From: Bradyrhizobium liaoningense
Lineage (GTDB): Bacteria > Pseudomonadota > Alphaproteobacteria > Rhizobiales > Xanthobacteraceae
DNA length: 64,000 nt
NCBI RefSeq assembly: GCF_018130955.1
Contig: NZ_JAFCJM010000035.1
Location: 18,706 to 82,705, forward strand
Direction: 5' to 3'
Part shown: positions 63,922 to 64,000 of the stretch, piece by piece
Position numbering within the stretch: position 1 is the stretch's first letter
How the letters are laid out: the number at the start of each line of letters is the position of its first letter
Program-made: the position numbers and the translations under genes
The notes under the pieces: generated by a model
The model's input: the letters and a program-made list of their open reading frames with translations, nothing else
What the model was told of the DNA's origin: nothing
Database searches by the model: none

Positions 63922-64000
63922 TGGGCCGATTTTGTTGCAGAACTGTCTTGAGGAGCCGAGCGAACCGTGATTCCGTCGAGGTGAAGCGGCCATCGACGGA

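Overview
The window is GC-rich DNA from an alphaproteobacterium, most likely Bradyrhizobium or a close relative. This is inferred from two copies of a rhizobial RIME-like intergenic repeat, the coding style, and an exopolysaccharide (EPS) locus combined with a vanillate demethylase operon. No rRNA, tRNA, CRISPR array or complete insertion sequence was recognised.

Layout. 1-2913 (minus, runs off the left edge): a secreted VCBS-repeat protein built from exact 306-bp tandem units. 4.1-8.0 kb: small secreted and membrane proteins, an exported FAD-dependent oxidoreductase and a metallophosphoesterase. 8.4-36.5 kb: a large EPS locus. It holds an undecaprenyl-phosphate sugar-1-phosphate transferase that starts the repeat unit, a Wzz/BY-kinase co-polymerase, a Wzy-like polymerase, four GT4 glycosyltransferases, four acyltransferase-3 proteins, a pyruvyl transferase-like protein, two flippases, two clan GH-A-like hydrolases and a mutarotase-like protein. 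One hydrolase is fused to a 166-residue repeat array with an RTX-like C-terminus.

37.2-51.3 kb: one 4715-residue RTX/VCBS protein with four super-repeats. It is presumably exported by a type I system whose transporter is not in the window. 51.4-58.3 kb: mixed genes, namely a membrane protein, an 80-residue peptide next to an unrecognised 433-residue protein, an exported alpha/beta hydrolase, a cytochrome c, phosphoglucomutase (which supplies or drains the glucose-1-phosphate used for EPS precursors) and a RibD/DHFR-like reductase.

58.3-61.3 kb: a vanA-GntR-vanB operon with two TGTATACATA motifs upstream. 61.3-64.0 kb: two reverse-strand genes, each followed by another copy of the vanB 3' end. 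This looks like serial insertion or duplication at the end of vanB.

Working model (inference): the EPS enzymes assemble, decorate, flip and polymerise a polysaccharide. The exported hydrolases trim or release it. The giant calcium-binding repeat proteins act as matrix or adhesion proteins at the cell surface. The most unusual observations are the hydrolase-repeat-RTX fusion and the vanB-end triplication.
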